The notes below the pieces were generated by a model that was not told where the DNA came from, did no database searches, and saw only the letters and a program-made list of their open reading frames with translations. Positions 7,919 to 16,264 of a DNA stretch of 64,000 bases are shown one piece after another (position 1 is the stretch's first letter; each line of letters opens with the position of its first letter). The stretch is from CAWDPQ01 sp049642465 (GTDB taxonomy: Bacteria; Acidobacteriota; Vicinamibacteria; Vicinamibacterales; 2-12-FULL-66-21): assembly GCA_049642465.1 (NCBI GenBank), contig JBAROV010000100.1, forward strand, positions 5,638 through 69,637, read 5' to 3'. The position numbers were made by a program, and so were the translations under genes.

Positions 7919-9217
7919 ATGCGGCTGATGTGGAGATATCTGCGGGGTGTGCTCGCCGTCGCGGCGGTTGGCTTGGCGTCGGTATCTGGAGTGGCTCAGC
8001 AGCAGGCACCGGCCGCCGGCGCGCAGCAGCCGGCGCCCGCAGGGCGTCAGGGCGGACCGGCCGGCGCAGGTCGCCAGGGTGGATTTCCGCGGGTTCCTGC
8101 ACTGGCCTTCCCGGATGCAGCGCAGGAACTCGAAACGCTTGGACCCAAAATCCGCGTCGTCCCGCTGTTCAAAGGACTCGTCAATCCGTGGAGCCTTACG
8201 TTCCTGCCAAACGGCGACATGTTGATCACCGAACGACCGGGGCGCTTGCGCATTGCGCGGAATGGCACGCTCGAACCACAGCCGATTGCCGGAGTGCCAC
8301 AGGTCTGGGCGGTTGGTCAGGGCGGATTGCTCGAAGTGCTTCCGCATCCGCGATACGCCGAGAATCACTTCTTGTACTTGACGTACTCCAAGCCGTGCGC
8401 GGCCGACAAATCTGCGACGACGGCGCTTGCGCGAGGCACGTTTGACGGCAAGGGGCTGACGGAGGTGAAGGACCTGTTCGTTGCCGACAACTGCAACACG
8501 GGGAACCCGCACTACGGATCGAAGCTCGCGTGGGGACGCGACGGGATGCTCTACATGAGCGTCGGCGAACGCGGCGACCGAAACCGCGCGCAGAACACGA
8601 ACATCCACGGCGGAAAGATCCTCCGGTTGCGAGAAGATGGAACCGTCCCTCCCGATAATCCCTTCGTCGGTAAACCAGATCACAAACCGGAGATCTACAG
8701 CTACGGTCACCGCAATCCGCAGGGGCTCGCATTTCATCCCGAGACTGGCGAACTGTGGTCGAACGAACATGGCCCCCAGGGCGGAGACGAACTGAACATC
8801 ATCGTGCCGGGCAAGAACTATGGCTGGCCGGTTGCGTCGTACGGACGTGAGTATCCGCCCGACGGAGCAAAGGTCAGTGCTGTGCCCTCCAAGGAAGGGA
8901 TCGAAGAGCCGCTGCTTCTCTGGATCCCTTCGATCGGAATCTCCGGCATGGTGTTCTACACCGGCGACAAGTTTCCGGACTGGAGAGGCAATGTGTTCGT
9001 CGGCGGACTGTCCGGGTTGGCCATCCACCGAATCGGGTTCAACGAGAAGAAAGGGTTGATGGGACGCGAGACGCTGCTTGGCACGCTACGACAACGCATC
9101 CGCGACGTCAGGCAAGGACCTGATGGCCTGCTGTATCTCGCCGTTGATGGCAACCCTGGCGGCATTCTGCGCGTCGAACCAGCCCAGACATCTTCGAACA
9201 CGGCCAATGACAGATAG
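7919..9217 (+). CDS. PQQ-dependent soluble aldose/sorbosone-type dehydrogenase
   Basis: Periplasmic quinoprotein that oxidises aldose sugars and passes electrons to a cytochrome or quinone. The ATG at 7919 has a strong AGGAGGAG site at 7906-7913 and starts a Sec signal peptide ending near A-Q (residue 26), followed by a Q/A/P/G-rich linker to about residue 60. The GSDH six-bladed propeller then runs to the end: V-N-P-W-S-L-T-F-L-P near 88, G-H-R-N-P-Q-G near 264 and N-E-H-G-P-Q-G-G-D-E near 281, which carry active-site and PQQ/Ca residues in the family. 432 aa. It overlaps the next gene by 11 bp. The actual sugar is unknown. Confidence 0.85.
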   Translation: MRLMWRYLRGVLAVAAVGLASVSGVAQQQAPAAGAQQPAPAGRQGGPAGAGRQGGFPRVPALAFPDAAQELETLGPKIRVVPLFKGLVNPWSLTFLPNGDMLITERPGRLRIARNGTLEPQPIAGVPQVWAVGQGGLLEVLPHPRYAENHFLYLTYSKPCAADKSATTALARGTFDGKGLTEVKDLFVADNCNTGNPHYGSKLAWGRDGMLYMSVGERGDRNRAQNTNIHGGKILRLREDGTVPPDNPFVGKPDHKPEIYSYGHRNPQGLAFHPETGELWSNEHGPQGGDELNIIVPGKNYGWPVASYGREYPPDGAKVSAVPSKEGIEEPLLLWIPSIGISGMVFYTGDKFPDWRGNVFVGGLSGLAIHRIGFNEKKGLMGRETLLGTLRQRIRDVRQGPDGLLYLAVDGNPGGILRVEPAQTSSNTANDR

Positions 9218-10145
9218 AGTCATCAAGGCTCTCATCGGAGCGGGACTCGTCGTCGTGACCATCGCGGGCGTCCACGTGGGCGCCCAGCAGGCGCCGCCGC
9301 AGGTCCCGCCGGCCCAGACTCCGCCGCCCGCAGGCGGGCGCGAAGGCGGACGCGGACAGGGACGAGGTCGTCCGGCGGTTTTTCCCGCGCAACAACGTCA
9401 ACTCGCGGATCCGGCTGTGATCGAGCGTGGCCGATCGGTGTACTCGGTGACGTGCAGCTCCTGCCACGGCGTTGATCTTCGCGGCGGACAGCTCGGTGGG
9501 CCGAACCTTCTGCGTTCCCAGGTTGTATTGAACGATCAACACGGCGAACTGATCCTGCCAATCGTGCGTGGTGCACGCGCCGACAAAGGCATGCCACCAA
9601 TCTCGATGAGCGAACAGGATGTGACGGCAGTCGCCGAGTTCATGCACGCCGTCGCCGCCGCAAGTCGAGGCCAGGGGGCGCCGCCGGAAAGCGAGAGCTC
9701 GGCGCCAGATCCGGTCGTGGGGGACGCGGCTGCGGGTCAAGCGTACTTCGCGGCCAGATGCAGCTCGTGTCACTCGGCAACGGGGGATCTCCAGGGTCTG
9801 GCGACGCGAGTGCCGGATCCGCGCGCGCTGCAAAACCTCTGGGTCTCCGGGGGGGCCGCCGGCCGCGGCAGAGGCGGAAGAGGAGCGGCCTCGGCGAATG
9901 CTTCGCGTGTGACCGCCGCAGTCGCAATGCCGTCAGGAGAAAAAGTCGAAGGAGACCTCCTGCGTCTCGACGACTTTCTGATCACAGTGCGACTGGCCGA
10001 CGGGTCGCTGAGAAGTTTCCGTCGGGACGGCGACCTGCCGAAGGTGACGATACGGGATCCCCGCGAAGCGCACCGCACCTTGCTGACGACGTACTCAGAC
10101 AAAGACATGCACGACGTGACTGCTTACCTGGTGACCCTCAAATGA
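9207..10145 (+). CDS. Diheme cytochrome c
   Basis: Exported electron carrier of 312 aa. The ATG at 9207 sits inside the end of the previous gene and gives a clean signal peptide (about 1-27), then a Q/P/G/R-rich linker to about 65. Two covalent heme sites are seen: CSSCH at residue 83 and CSSCH at 185. The first domain ends with a G-M-P-P methionine segment. In the second, a beta-rich stretch of about 50 residues (E-K-V-E-G-D-L-L-R-L-D-D ... R-R-D-G-D-L-P) separates the heme motif from the C-terminal S-D-K-D-M helix. It probably takes electrons from the PQQ enzymes on both sides. ATGA overlap with the next gene. Confidence 0.88.
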   Translation: MTDRVIKALIGAGLVVVTIAGVHVGAQQAPPQVPPAQTPPPAGGREGGRGQGRGRPAVFPAQQRQLADPAVIERGRSVYSVTCSSCHGVDLRGGQLGGPNLLRSQVVLNDQHGELILPIVRGARADKGMPPISMSEQDVTAVAEFMHAVAAASRGQGAPPESESSAPDPVVGDAAAGQAYFAARCSSCHSATGDLQGLATRVPDPRALQNLWVSGGAAGRGRGGRGAASANASRVTAAVAMPSGEKVEGDLLRLDDFLITVRLADGSLRSFRRDGDLPKVTIRDPREAHRTLLTTYSDKDMHDVTAYLVTLK

Positions 10146-11845
10146 CGCTGAAGAGACTCCTGCCCTTCGCCGCCCTGTTGGTCCTCCCCCTCGTGGTCAT
10201 CGATCTTTCAGGGCAGGGTCGCGGCGTTGCGCCCCCCGAGCTGCTCAAGCCGCTCGGCGAATCGTGGCCGACCTACTCCGGCGACTATTCGGGGAAACGT
10301 TACAGCTCGCTGAAGCAGATCAACCAGACAACGGTAAAGAACCTGACGCTCGCATGGGTGGCCACGCTCACCGGCGGTGCCGGCGACGGCGGCTTCGGAT
10401 TCGGCCGCGGCGGTCGCGGCGGCGCCCCGGTCGTCGTCGGCGGCGAAGGCACAGGCGAGTTCTCTGACGGACGCGGCGTCACCGTCAAGGGATCGGCGCT
10501 CATGGTTGACGGTACGATCTACATCTCGGCGCCGGACAATGCCTGGGCGATCAACGCGCTCGATGGCACGGAACTGTGGCACTACTTCTGGAAGACGAAG
10601 GGTGGCACGCACATCGGCAATCGCGGTCTGGGCATGTGGAACGGCTATCTCTACATGGAAACGCCGGACAACTACCTGGTATCTCTCGACGCCAAGACCG
10701 GGAAGGAGCGCTGGCACAAGGTCATCGCCGACTTCAATCAGCAGTACTTTTCGACCACCGCGGCGATGGTAATTGGCGATCACGTACTGGCCGGAACCGG
10801 CAACGATCTCGACGCGCCAGGATTCCTGCAGTCCTTCGACCCGGAAACTGGTGACCTCCAGTGGAAGCTGTACACCGTCCCGATGAAAGCGGGAGACCCA
10901 GGGCTCGATACCTGGCCAAACCTCACCGCCGCGCAACACGGTGGCGCGCAGCCGTGGTTGCCCGGTGCCTACGATCCCGAGACCAAGCTGTACATCTTCG
11001 GAACAGGAAATCCCACGCCGGCGTACACCGTGGGCCGAGGTGAGGGAGACAACCTGTTCACGTGTTCGTTGATCGCGGTGAACGTGGATACCGGAAAGAT
11101 GGCGTGGTATTTCCAGACCTCGCCCCACGACATGCACGACTGGGATTCCGCCCAGACACCGATCCTTTTCGACGCCGTCATCAACGGCAAGCCGCGCAAG
11201 CTCGTGTCCACGGCGGCGCGCAACGGGTACTTCTTCACGCTCGATCGCGTCACGGGTGAACACCTCGTCTCCACCAAATACGGTTCGACGACGAACTGGG
11301 TGAAGAACGTGGCGCCGAACGGATCGTTACGGCGCGATCCCGTCAAGGATCCTTCTGTCGGCGGCGCGCTGGTCTCCCCAACGGCGGGTGGAACGATCAA
11401 CTGGGAACCGCCGGCCTACTCGCCCGACACGGGGCTGTTCTACGTCTCGGAACGGAACGGGTTTTCGATCTTCTATCTGATCGACACCGATCCTCGCGGC
11501 TCGATGGGGCTCGGCGGCGTCGAGCAAGCGAATGTTGGATCGGGCGGAAGCTTCCTGACGGCCATCGATCCCAAGACGGGGAAGATTGCGTGGCGGCGGC
11601 CCTATCCGAGCGCCGGCGGAGGCGCGGGCGGCGGCGGTGGAGGTCTGCTCACCACCGCGGGTGGACTGGTGTTTGCCGGAGACGCAGGCGGCAACATCGT
11701 TGCTTACGACGCGAAGACGGGCAAGCCGCTCTGGCACTCGAGGATTGGCGGTGTGACGAACGCGCCGCAAACTTACATGGTGGACGGCAGGCAGTATCTG
11801 CTCGTCGCGGCAGGAGATACGCTCTATGCGTTCACGCTCTATTAA
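10142..11845 (+). CDS. PQQ-dependent alcohol dehydrogenase (methanol/ethanol type)
   Basis: Periplasmic eight-bladed quinoprotein of 567 aa. The ATG overlaps the cytochrome stop (ATGA) and begins a signal peptide (T-L-K-R-L-L-P-F, hydrophobic to about 20). PQQ-propeller features include W-P-T-Y-S-G-D-Y near 42, A-L-D-G-T-E-L-W, F-G-T-G-N-P-T-P near 283 and the catalytic-base segment H-D-M-H-D-W-D near 328. There is no C-terminal heme domain, so the adjacent diheme cytochrome is the likely acceptor. A glycine-rich insert is near residues 78-105 and another near 490-500. Substrate not predictable beyond primary alcohols or polyols. Confidence 0.87.
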   Translation: MTLKRLLPFAALLVLPLVVIDLSGQGRGVAPPELLKPLGESWPTYSGDYSGKRYSSLKQINQTTVKNLTLAWVATLTGGAGDGGFGFGRGGRGGAPVVVGGEGTGEFSDGRGVTVKGSALMVDGTIYISAPDNAWAINALDGTELWHYFWKTKGGTHIGNRGLGMWNGYLYMETPDNYLVSLDAKTGKERWHKVIADFNQQYFSTTAAMVIGDHVLAGTGNDLDAPGFLQSFDPETGDLQWKLYTVPMKAGDPGLDTWPNLTAAQHGGAQPWLPGAYDPETKLYIFGTGNPTPAYTVGRGEGDNLFTCSLIAVNVDTGKMAWYFQTSPHDMHDWDSAQTPILFDAVINGKPRKLVSTAARNGYFFTLDRVTGEHLVSTKYGSTTNWVKNVAPNGSLRRDPVKDPSVGGALVSPTAGGTINWEPPAYSPDTGLFYVSERNGFSIFYLIDTDPRGSMGLGGVEQANVGSGGSFLTAIDPKTGKIAWRRPYPSAGGGAGGGGGGLLTTAGGLVFAGDAGGNIVAYDAKTGKPLWHSRIGGVTNAPQTYMVDGRQYLLVAAGDTLYAFTLY

Positions 11846-11879
11846 CCGAAGCCACGAGCCAGGGCCGGCCCGCGAGCAC

Positions 11880-12052
11880 GCGGGCGCCTGCGGCCCGAGC
11901 GAGGCGCCGGCTTGCCAGCCGGAGCGCCGGCCCGCCTTCGCGAAAGCTACGGCGGGCAACCTTCGCGATAACTCGGCGCGAAGGGTGGAGGGAAGTCGGC
12001 CGAAGGCCGACCGCCGAGCGAGAGCGAGCGGGGGTGGGGCCCCGCGAGCACT
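11880..12052 (+). repeat. Composite intergenic repeat with four hairpins
   Basis: Fills most of the 224-bp gap after the PQQ operon. The left end (11881-11906) and right end (about 12012-12052) match, reverse-complemented, the block at 38200-38277. Between them are four stem-loops: 11907-11922, 11930-11957, 11961-11983 and 11995-12011 (stems 6, 7, 7 and 7 bp). No coding capacity is evident. It could terminate the PQQ operon and looks like a REP/BIME-type element. Confidence 0.7.
12034..12052 (+). repeat. 19-bp pre-start element, copy A
   Basis: GTGGGGCCCCGCGAGCACT, 17 bp before the ATG of the 84-aa gene and in the same orientation. Copies B (38200-38218) and C (63942-63960) stand before other start codons. 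Confidence 0.75.
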
Positions 12053-12069
12053 AAGCAAAGGTAACGGTC

Positions 12070-12324
12070 ATGAAGATCGAAGAACTGGTGCTTCTCACAA
12101 ACGGACTCTCAGTGACCGCTTGCGGACAGACGCTCGTCTGCGACCGGACTCGAATTGTCCCGGTCAGAAATGACGCGTTCGATCTGAAGTTCCTGATTGC
12201 GGGCACCGACCAGGTGCCGCGCCTGCGACTGTCGCGCGAGCGCGTGCTGAAGGCCAGCGCGGACGAAGTGAGGGGAATCGTCCGCCGCGTCGTCCGCGCG
12301 CTAGCCTGTTCGAGAGTTTTGTAG
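12070..12324 (+). CDS. Small hypothetical protein
   Basis: 84-aa frame that I do not recognise. It starts at an ATG with an AAAGG site 8 bp upstream. The product has a beta-rich first half (E-E-L-V-L-L-T-N-G-L-S-V-T) and an arginine-rich C-terminal helix (V-R-G-I-V-R-R-V-V-R-A-L), with no signal peptide or membrane segment. The only support is its start context and its place just after the 19-bp element, so it may not be a real gene. Confidence 0.4.
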   Translation: MKIEELVLLTNGLSVTACGQTLVCDRTRIVPVRNDAFDLKFLIAGTDQVPRLRLSRERVLKASADEVRGIVRRVVRALACSRVL

Positions 12325-12344
12325 CTCTTTTCCCTTTTCCCTTC

Positions 12345-13892
12345 CTAGAGCGGCCCCGACCTCCATGGACCCCAAATCGCCAGCGTCGCTGCGCGCTCGA
12401 AGCGTTCAGGACCGACTGGGATCTGCAGCGCGCTCCTGTACGGCTGGGTTGTGCGGACCGTCGAACGCCCGTACTGATTCACAAAGAGTGTCTGGCCGTC
12501 GGGACTGAAGCACACACCGGCGAACTCGATCGTATTCCTCAGGTTGCGCGCCAAATCGAAGATTTCACCCGAGGGTGAAATCCCGCGCAGGAACTGCGTG
12601 CCGCCCGCATCTTCGCACACGATCAATCCGCCCTGCGGCGTCGTGCAGCAGTTGTCCGGGCCGTCACAGACCTCATGATGCGGCGATTCGAAGATCATCG
12701 TGAGCGTAGATGCCACGGGATCGTGGACCCAGACCTGTCCGAATCCCATTTGGCCGCCGTTGGTGGACACGAAATAGATCTTGCCGCGGTCGTACCAGCA
12801 ACCCTCGAGACGGCGGAATCGTATTCCGCCGAGGTCGTACCCTTGTTTGAATACAGCGGACCCGGCAACCGTGCTTGGCGAACCTGGAAAAGCTTCGATG
12901 GTGGCGCCGACGGGGGTCGGATCGGGGTCGCCGATCGTTACCCACTCGACGTCAAGCGTATGCCCAACGTGCTGATTGATCCCGGCCTCGTAGCGATCGA
13001 CGTTGCGCACCTTCATCATCTCGAGGACGCCGCCGTTGGCCGCAAGATCGCCAGGACGCGTGGGTTTCACATTGGGAACGAAGCGGTAGAACCCTGAGAC
13101 GTCTCCCTGATCCTCCGTTTCGTAAACGATACCGGTTGCGGGATCCACCGCCACGGCTTCGTGGGCAAATCGTCCGAGCTGACGCAGTGGTACTGGTGCA
13201 GCCGGTGCCCCCGGAGGCGTGTTGATCGGCACTTCGAAGTTGTATCCGTGGTTCTGAGCGAATCCTGAGGTTGCCGTGGGCGAGCCGTTCAGCAGCGTCT
13301 CTTCGGATGAGAGCCAGCTGCCCCAGGGCGTGACGCCACCCGCGCAGTTCCGCAGCGTTCCGACGAGACTCCAGTGCTGGGAAATGAGACGCCGTTGTCC
13401 ATGGGGCTCCACGACCAGCGTGCTCGTTCCCCCGCCGGCATAGGTGTCATAGGCGAAGGCGCGTGGGCCAAAATCCGTCTCCAGAACGGAGTTCAGGATG
13501 CCAGCTGACGACGATGTGCTGCCCGATGGTCTGGGACGAAGCCGATTGGGATCCTCGTTGTCTTCGTGATTGCGGACGAGCAGGATATTGCCGTTCGGCA
13601 AGCCAAACGCGCCCATCCCGTCCATGGCTTTGGGTGCTGGAAACCCGTCGTCCATCGGATCGCCTTCGGTACTGACGACGCGATACTGGAAGCCTGGTGG
13701 CAAGGCGAGATCGTCGCCTGCCGGCGTCAACCGGCCGTAGCCAGTCCCGCGGCCGCGATCGGGCGCGGCGGCATATGCGGCCCGGGCCACGAGCGCGTCG
13801 AAGAGACCACCGCCGATCGTTGTAGCACCGGCGGCGAACGCGGAACGGGTAACGAACTGGCGGCGATTGAGGTCTGACCGCTTGCGTGACAT
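12345..13892 (-). CDS. PhoX/DUF839-family protein with Tat signal
   Basis: 515-aa exported protein related to PhoX alkaline phosphatase. The ATG at 13892 is preceded by GGAGG and starts a twin-arginine signal (L-N-R-R-Q-F-V-T-R-S, then a hydrophobic A/G region), as expected for an enzyme exported folded with metals. Family landmarks: G-L-P-N-G-N-I-L-L-V-R-N-H-E near 93, G-S-W-L-S-S-E-E-T near 195, V-Y-E-T-E-D-Q-G-D near 255 and C-D-G-P-D-N-C near 411. True PhoX uses Ca and Fe to release phosphate from organic esters. Whether this homologue is a phosphatase is not certain, since DUF839 is broader. Confidence 0.8.
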   Translation of the reverse strand: MSRKRSDLNRRQFVTRSAFAAGATTIGGGLFDALVARAAYAAAPDRGRGTGYGRLTPAGDDLALPPGFQYRVVSTEGDPMDDGFPAPKAMDGMGAFGLPNGNILLVRNHEDNEDPNRLRPRPSGSTSSSAGILNSVLETDFGPRAFAYDTYAGGGTSTLVVEPHGQRRLISQHWSLVGTLRNCAGGVTPWGSWLSSEETLLNGSPTATSGFAQNHGYNFEVPINTPPGAPAAPVPLRQLGRFAHEAVAVDPATGIVYETEDQGDVSGFYRFVPNVKPTRPGDLAANGGVLEMMKVRNVDRYEAGINQHVGHTLDVEWVTIGDPDPTPVGATIEAFPGSPSTVAGSAVFKQGYDLGGIRFRRLEGCWYDRGKIYFVSTNGGQMGFGQVWVHDPVASTLTMIFESPHHEVCDGPDNCCTTPQGGLIVCEDAGGTQFLRGISPSGEIFDLARNLRNTIEFAGVCFSPDGQTLFVNQYGRSTVRTTQPYRSALQIPVGPERFERAATLAIWGPWRSGPL

Positions 13893-13950
13893 CGGCAACC
13901 TCCGTGAAAGAGTGGACGGCGCTAGATTCTCTGTGCCCCGGGCCGCGAGA

Positions 13951-14931
13951 TCAAGAGGGATGTGAAAACGACGCCGTTTTGGTGGTTTGCAGCACACCGG
14001 CCAGCACAGCAGCATCGACATTCGCGCCCGTCAGCACGAATCCGACAACCCGACCGCGTATGCGATCGCGTTCCTGTAGCAGTGCCGCCAGACCCGCAGC
14101 TCCGGCTCCTTCGGCCACGTTGTGAGTGTCGTCGTACACCGCCCTCATGGCTCCTTCGATCTCGTCGTCTGTCACTTCGACGATCCGTTCGACGCCGCGG
14201 CGGAGAATCTCGAAAGCCGTTGGCTCAGGTGTGCGACAGGCGATCCCGTCCGCGATTCGCGTCGTGACATCGTGTGATATGGGCTGGCCCAACGCGAAGG
14301 AGCGCGCGTAGGCCGGCGCTTCAGCCGCGACGACGCCGACGATCTGTGTGGTGCGATTCAGGGCGTCGCGAACGGCAATCGCACCGCAGATGCCCGAGCC
14401 GAGTCCGATCGGCACATAGAGCGTGTCCAGCGCAGGCACGGCCCGAAAGAGTTCCAGCGAATAAGTAGCGACGCCTCGAACCAGCAGTTCGTGGAACGAA
14501 GGCATCATGTGCCAGCCGCGCTCCCCGGCAATCGCCAGTGCAGCCTCGAATGACGATTGGAAGTCGTAACCACGCTCGATGATTTCGGCACCGAGTGCCC
14601 GCATCGCACGGTTCTTGCTGACGCTGTTGCCATGAGGGACCACGACCGCGACGGGTGTGCCAGAACGCCGCGCCGCGTACGCCACGGATTGACCGTGATT
14701 GCCGCGCGTTGCGGCAATCACGCCGCCGATCTGTTCCCCCCCTTTCAGAAGATCGTCGAAATAAACGAGACCTCCTCGAATCTTGAACGCCCCCACCGGG
14801 GTGTGGTTTTCGTGCTTGACCCATACCTCCGTCCCGCACCGCTCGTCGAGAAGCGGCCATCGCTGCTGCGGGGTTGGAGCCATCGCGCCGTAAACGACAG
14901 CGGCTGCGGCCTCGATTTCATCGAGCCTCAT
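13951..14931 (-). CDS. PLP-dependent threonine/serine dehydratase
   Basis: 326-aa fold-type II PLP enzyme that deaminates threonine or serine to the 2-oxo acid. The Schiff-base lysine is in G-A-F-K-I-R-G-G near residue 52, the substrate loop T-R-G-N-H-G near 78, and a glycine-rich phosphate loop G-L-G-S-G near 178. No ACT regulatory domain follows, so it is of the short, catabolic type. ATG at 14931 chosen over an adjacent TTG. Threo-3-hydroxyaspartate ammonia-lyase is an alternative within the same family. It stands alone, 59 bp after the PhoX start. Confidence 0.85.
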   Translation of the reverse strand: MRLDEIEAAAAVVYGAMAPTPQQRWPLLDERCGTEVWVKHENHTPVGAFKIRGGLVYFDDLLKGGEQIGGVIAATRGNHGQSVAYAARRSGTPVAVVVPHGNSVSKNRAMRALGAEIIERGYDFQSSFEAALAIAGERGWHMMPSFHELLVRGVATYSLELFRAVPALDTLYVPIGLGSGICGAIAVRDALNRTTQIVGVVAAEAPAYARSFALGQPISHDVTTRIADGIACRTPEPTAFEILRRGVERIVEVTDDEIEGAMRAVYDDTHNVAEGAGAAGLAALLQERDRIRGRVVGFVLTGANVDAAVLAGVLQTTKTASFSHPS

Positions 14932-14995
14932 CAAGCAAGCATGCTACCGCAGCACGCCGCCCGCCGCTCGTTGCACGTCGCTTATACTCCACCCC

Positions 14996-16264
14996 ATGAA
15001 GATCACGGACGTTCGCGCGACGACTGTGACCGTTCCGCTCGAAGCGCCGCTCCGCCACGCGAATGGGTGCCACTGGGGACGCTTCGTGCGGACGATCGTC
15101 GAGATCGAGACCGACAACGGGCTGGTCGGCCTGGGCGAGATGGGCGGCGGCGGCGAGTCTGCGGTGGCGGGTGTCACCGCGCTGAAGTCGTACCTACTCG
15201 GACGAGATCCGGCGCGCCTCGAGGAAATGCGGTTTCTGCTCGCGAATCCGACGGCATCTCTCTACAACAATCGCACGCAGATTGTTGCAGCGCTCGAGTT
15301 TGCCTGCCTCGACATCCTCGGACAGGCGTGGGGAGTCCCCGTTTCCGAAATCCTCGGAGGTCGGCTTCGAGATCGGGTGACCTTTGCGTCCTATCTGTTC
15401 TATCGCTATGCCGCGGCAAACGGCCGCGGAACGACGCGCACAATCGAACAGGTCATTGCGCATGCGAAGGAACTGAAAGCGAAGTATGGCTTCGAGACGC
15501 ACAAGCTGAAAGGCGGCGTCTTCCCGCCAGAGTACGACCTCGAGGTCTACCGCGCACTGACGAGCGCGCTGCCCGGTGACGCGTTCCGCTTCGATCCCAA
15601 TGCCGTCTGGTCTGCGGAACAGGCCATCTGGTTTGGTCGCCGCATCGAAGACCTGAACAACGACTACCTCGAGGACCCGGTGTTCGGTCTGACGGGCATG
15701 CGCCATGTCAGGGAACGGCTTCGATTCCCGCTCGCCACCAACACCGTCGTCGTCAATTTCGAGCAGCTTGCCGCAAATGTGCTGAACAGAGCGGTTGATG
15801 TGATTCTGCTCGACACGACGTTTTGGGGAGGCATCCGTGCGTGCGTGAAGGCCGCCGGCGTCTGCGAGACATTCCAGCTGGGTGTGGCCGTTCACTCGTC
15901 CGGCGAGCTTGGCATTCAGCTGGCGACGATGCTGCATCTGGGGGCGGTGATCCCGAACCTCTCGTTCGCGGCAGACGCACACTACCACCATCTCCTGGAC
16001 GACATCATCGAGGGAGGCAAGTTGAAATACGAAAGGGGCGCGATTCGCGTGCCTGACCGTCCGGGGCTCGGTGTGCGACTGGATCGGGAGAAGCTCGCCA
16101 AGTACGCGGAGCTTTATCGGAAGCTCGGATCCTACCCCTACGATCAGGATCCCGGCCGTCCCGGATGGACCCCGCTCGTCCCGAACGATCGCTGGGCCGA
16201 TCCCGGCGATTCGACAGAGCCGTTTGCTGACGCTACTTCTTCATCCCGGGCGAGCTCCAGTTGA
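14996..16264 (+). CDS. Enolase-superfamily dehydratase (glucarate dehydratase-like)
   Basis: 422-aa enzyme of the mandelate racemase/glucarate dehydratase group. The N-terminal capping domain (about 1-125) is followed by the barrel. Catalytic K-x-K is in T-H-K-L-K-G-G near 175. Metal ligands are Asp in F-R-F-D-P-N, Glu in Y-L-E-D-P and an Asn in the third ligand position (A-T-N-T), the arrangement of glucarate-type members. His in A-V-H-S-S-G-E near 300 is the second general base. Substrate is likely an acid sugar, not further resolved. The last 25 residues (S-T-E-P-F to S-S-S) look unconserved. The 3' end overlaps the cupin gene by 32 bp. Confidence 0.85.
   Translation: MKITDVRATTVTVPLEAPLRHANGCHWGRFVRTIVEIETDNGLVGLGEMGGGGESAVAGVTALKSYLLGRDPARLEEMRFLLANPTASLYNNRTQIVAALEFACLDILGQAWGVPVSEILGGRLRDRVTFASYLFYRYAAANGRGTTRTIEQVIAHAKELKAKYGFETHKLKGGVFPPEYDLEVYRALTSALPGDAFRFDPNAVWSAEQAIWFGRRIEDLNNDYLEDPVFGLTGMRHVRERLRFPLATNTVVVNFEQLAANVLNRAVDVILLDTTFWGGIRACVKAAGVCETFQLGVAVHSSGELGIQLATMLHLGAVIPNLSFAADAHYHHLLDDIIEGGKLKYERGAIRVPDRPGLGVRLDREKLAKYAELYRKLGSYPYDQDPGRPGWTPLVPNDRWADPGDSTEPFADATSSSRASSS

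Noticed and set aside
7904..9028. 374-aa antisense frame over the PQQ sugar dehydrogenase
   Set aside because: Shadow frame of a high-GC gene; the product is Arg/His/Val-rich with no domain, and the sense gene is certain.
11845..12069. Coding sequence in the plus frame from 11826
   Set aside because: The frame reads through hairpin repeats with R/A-rich translation; no start context.
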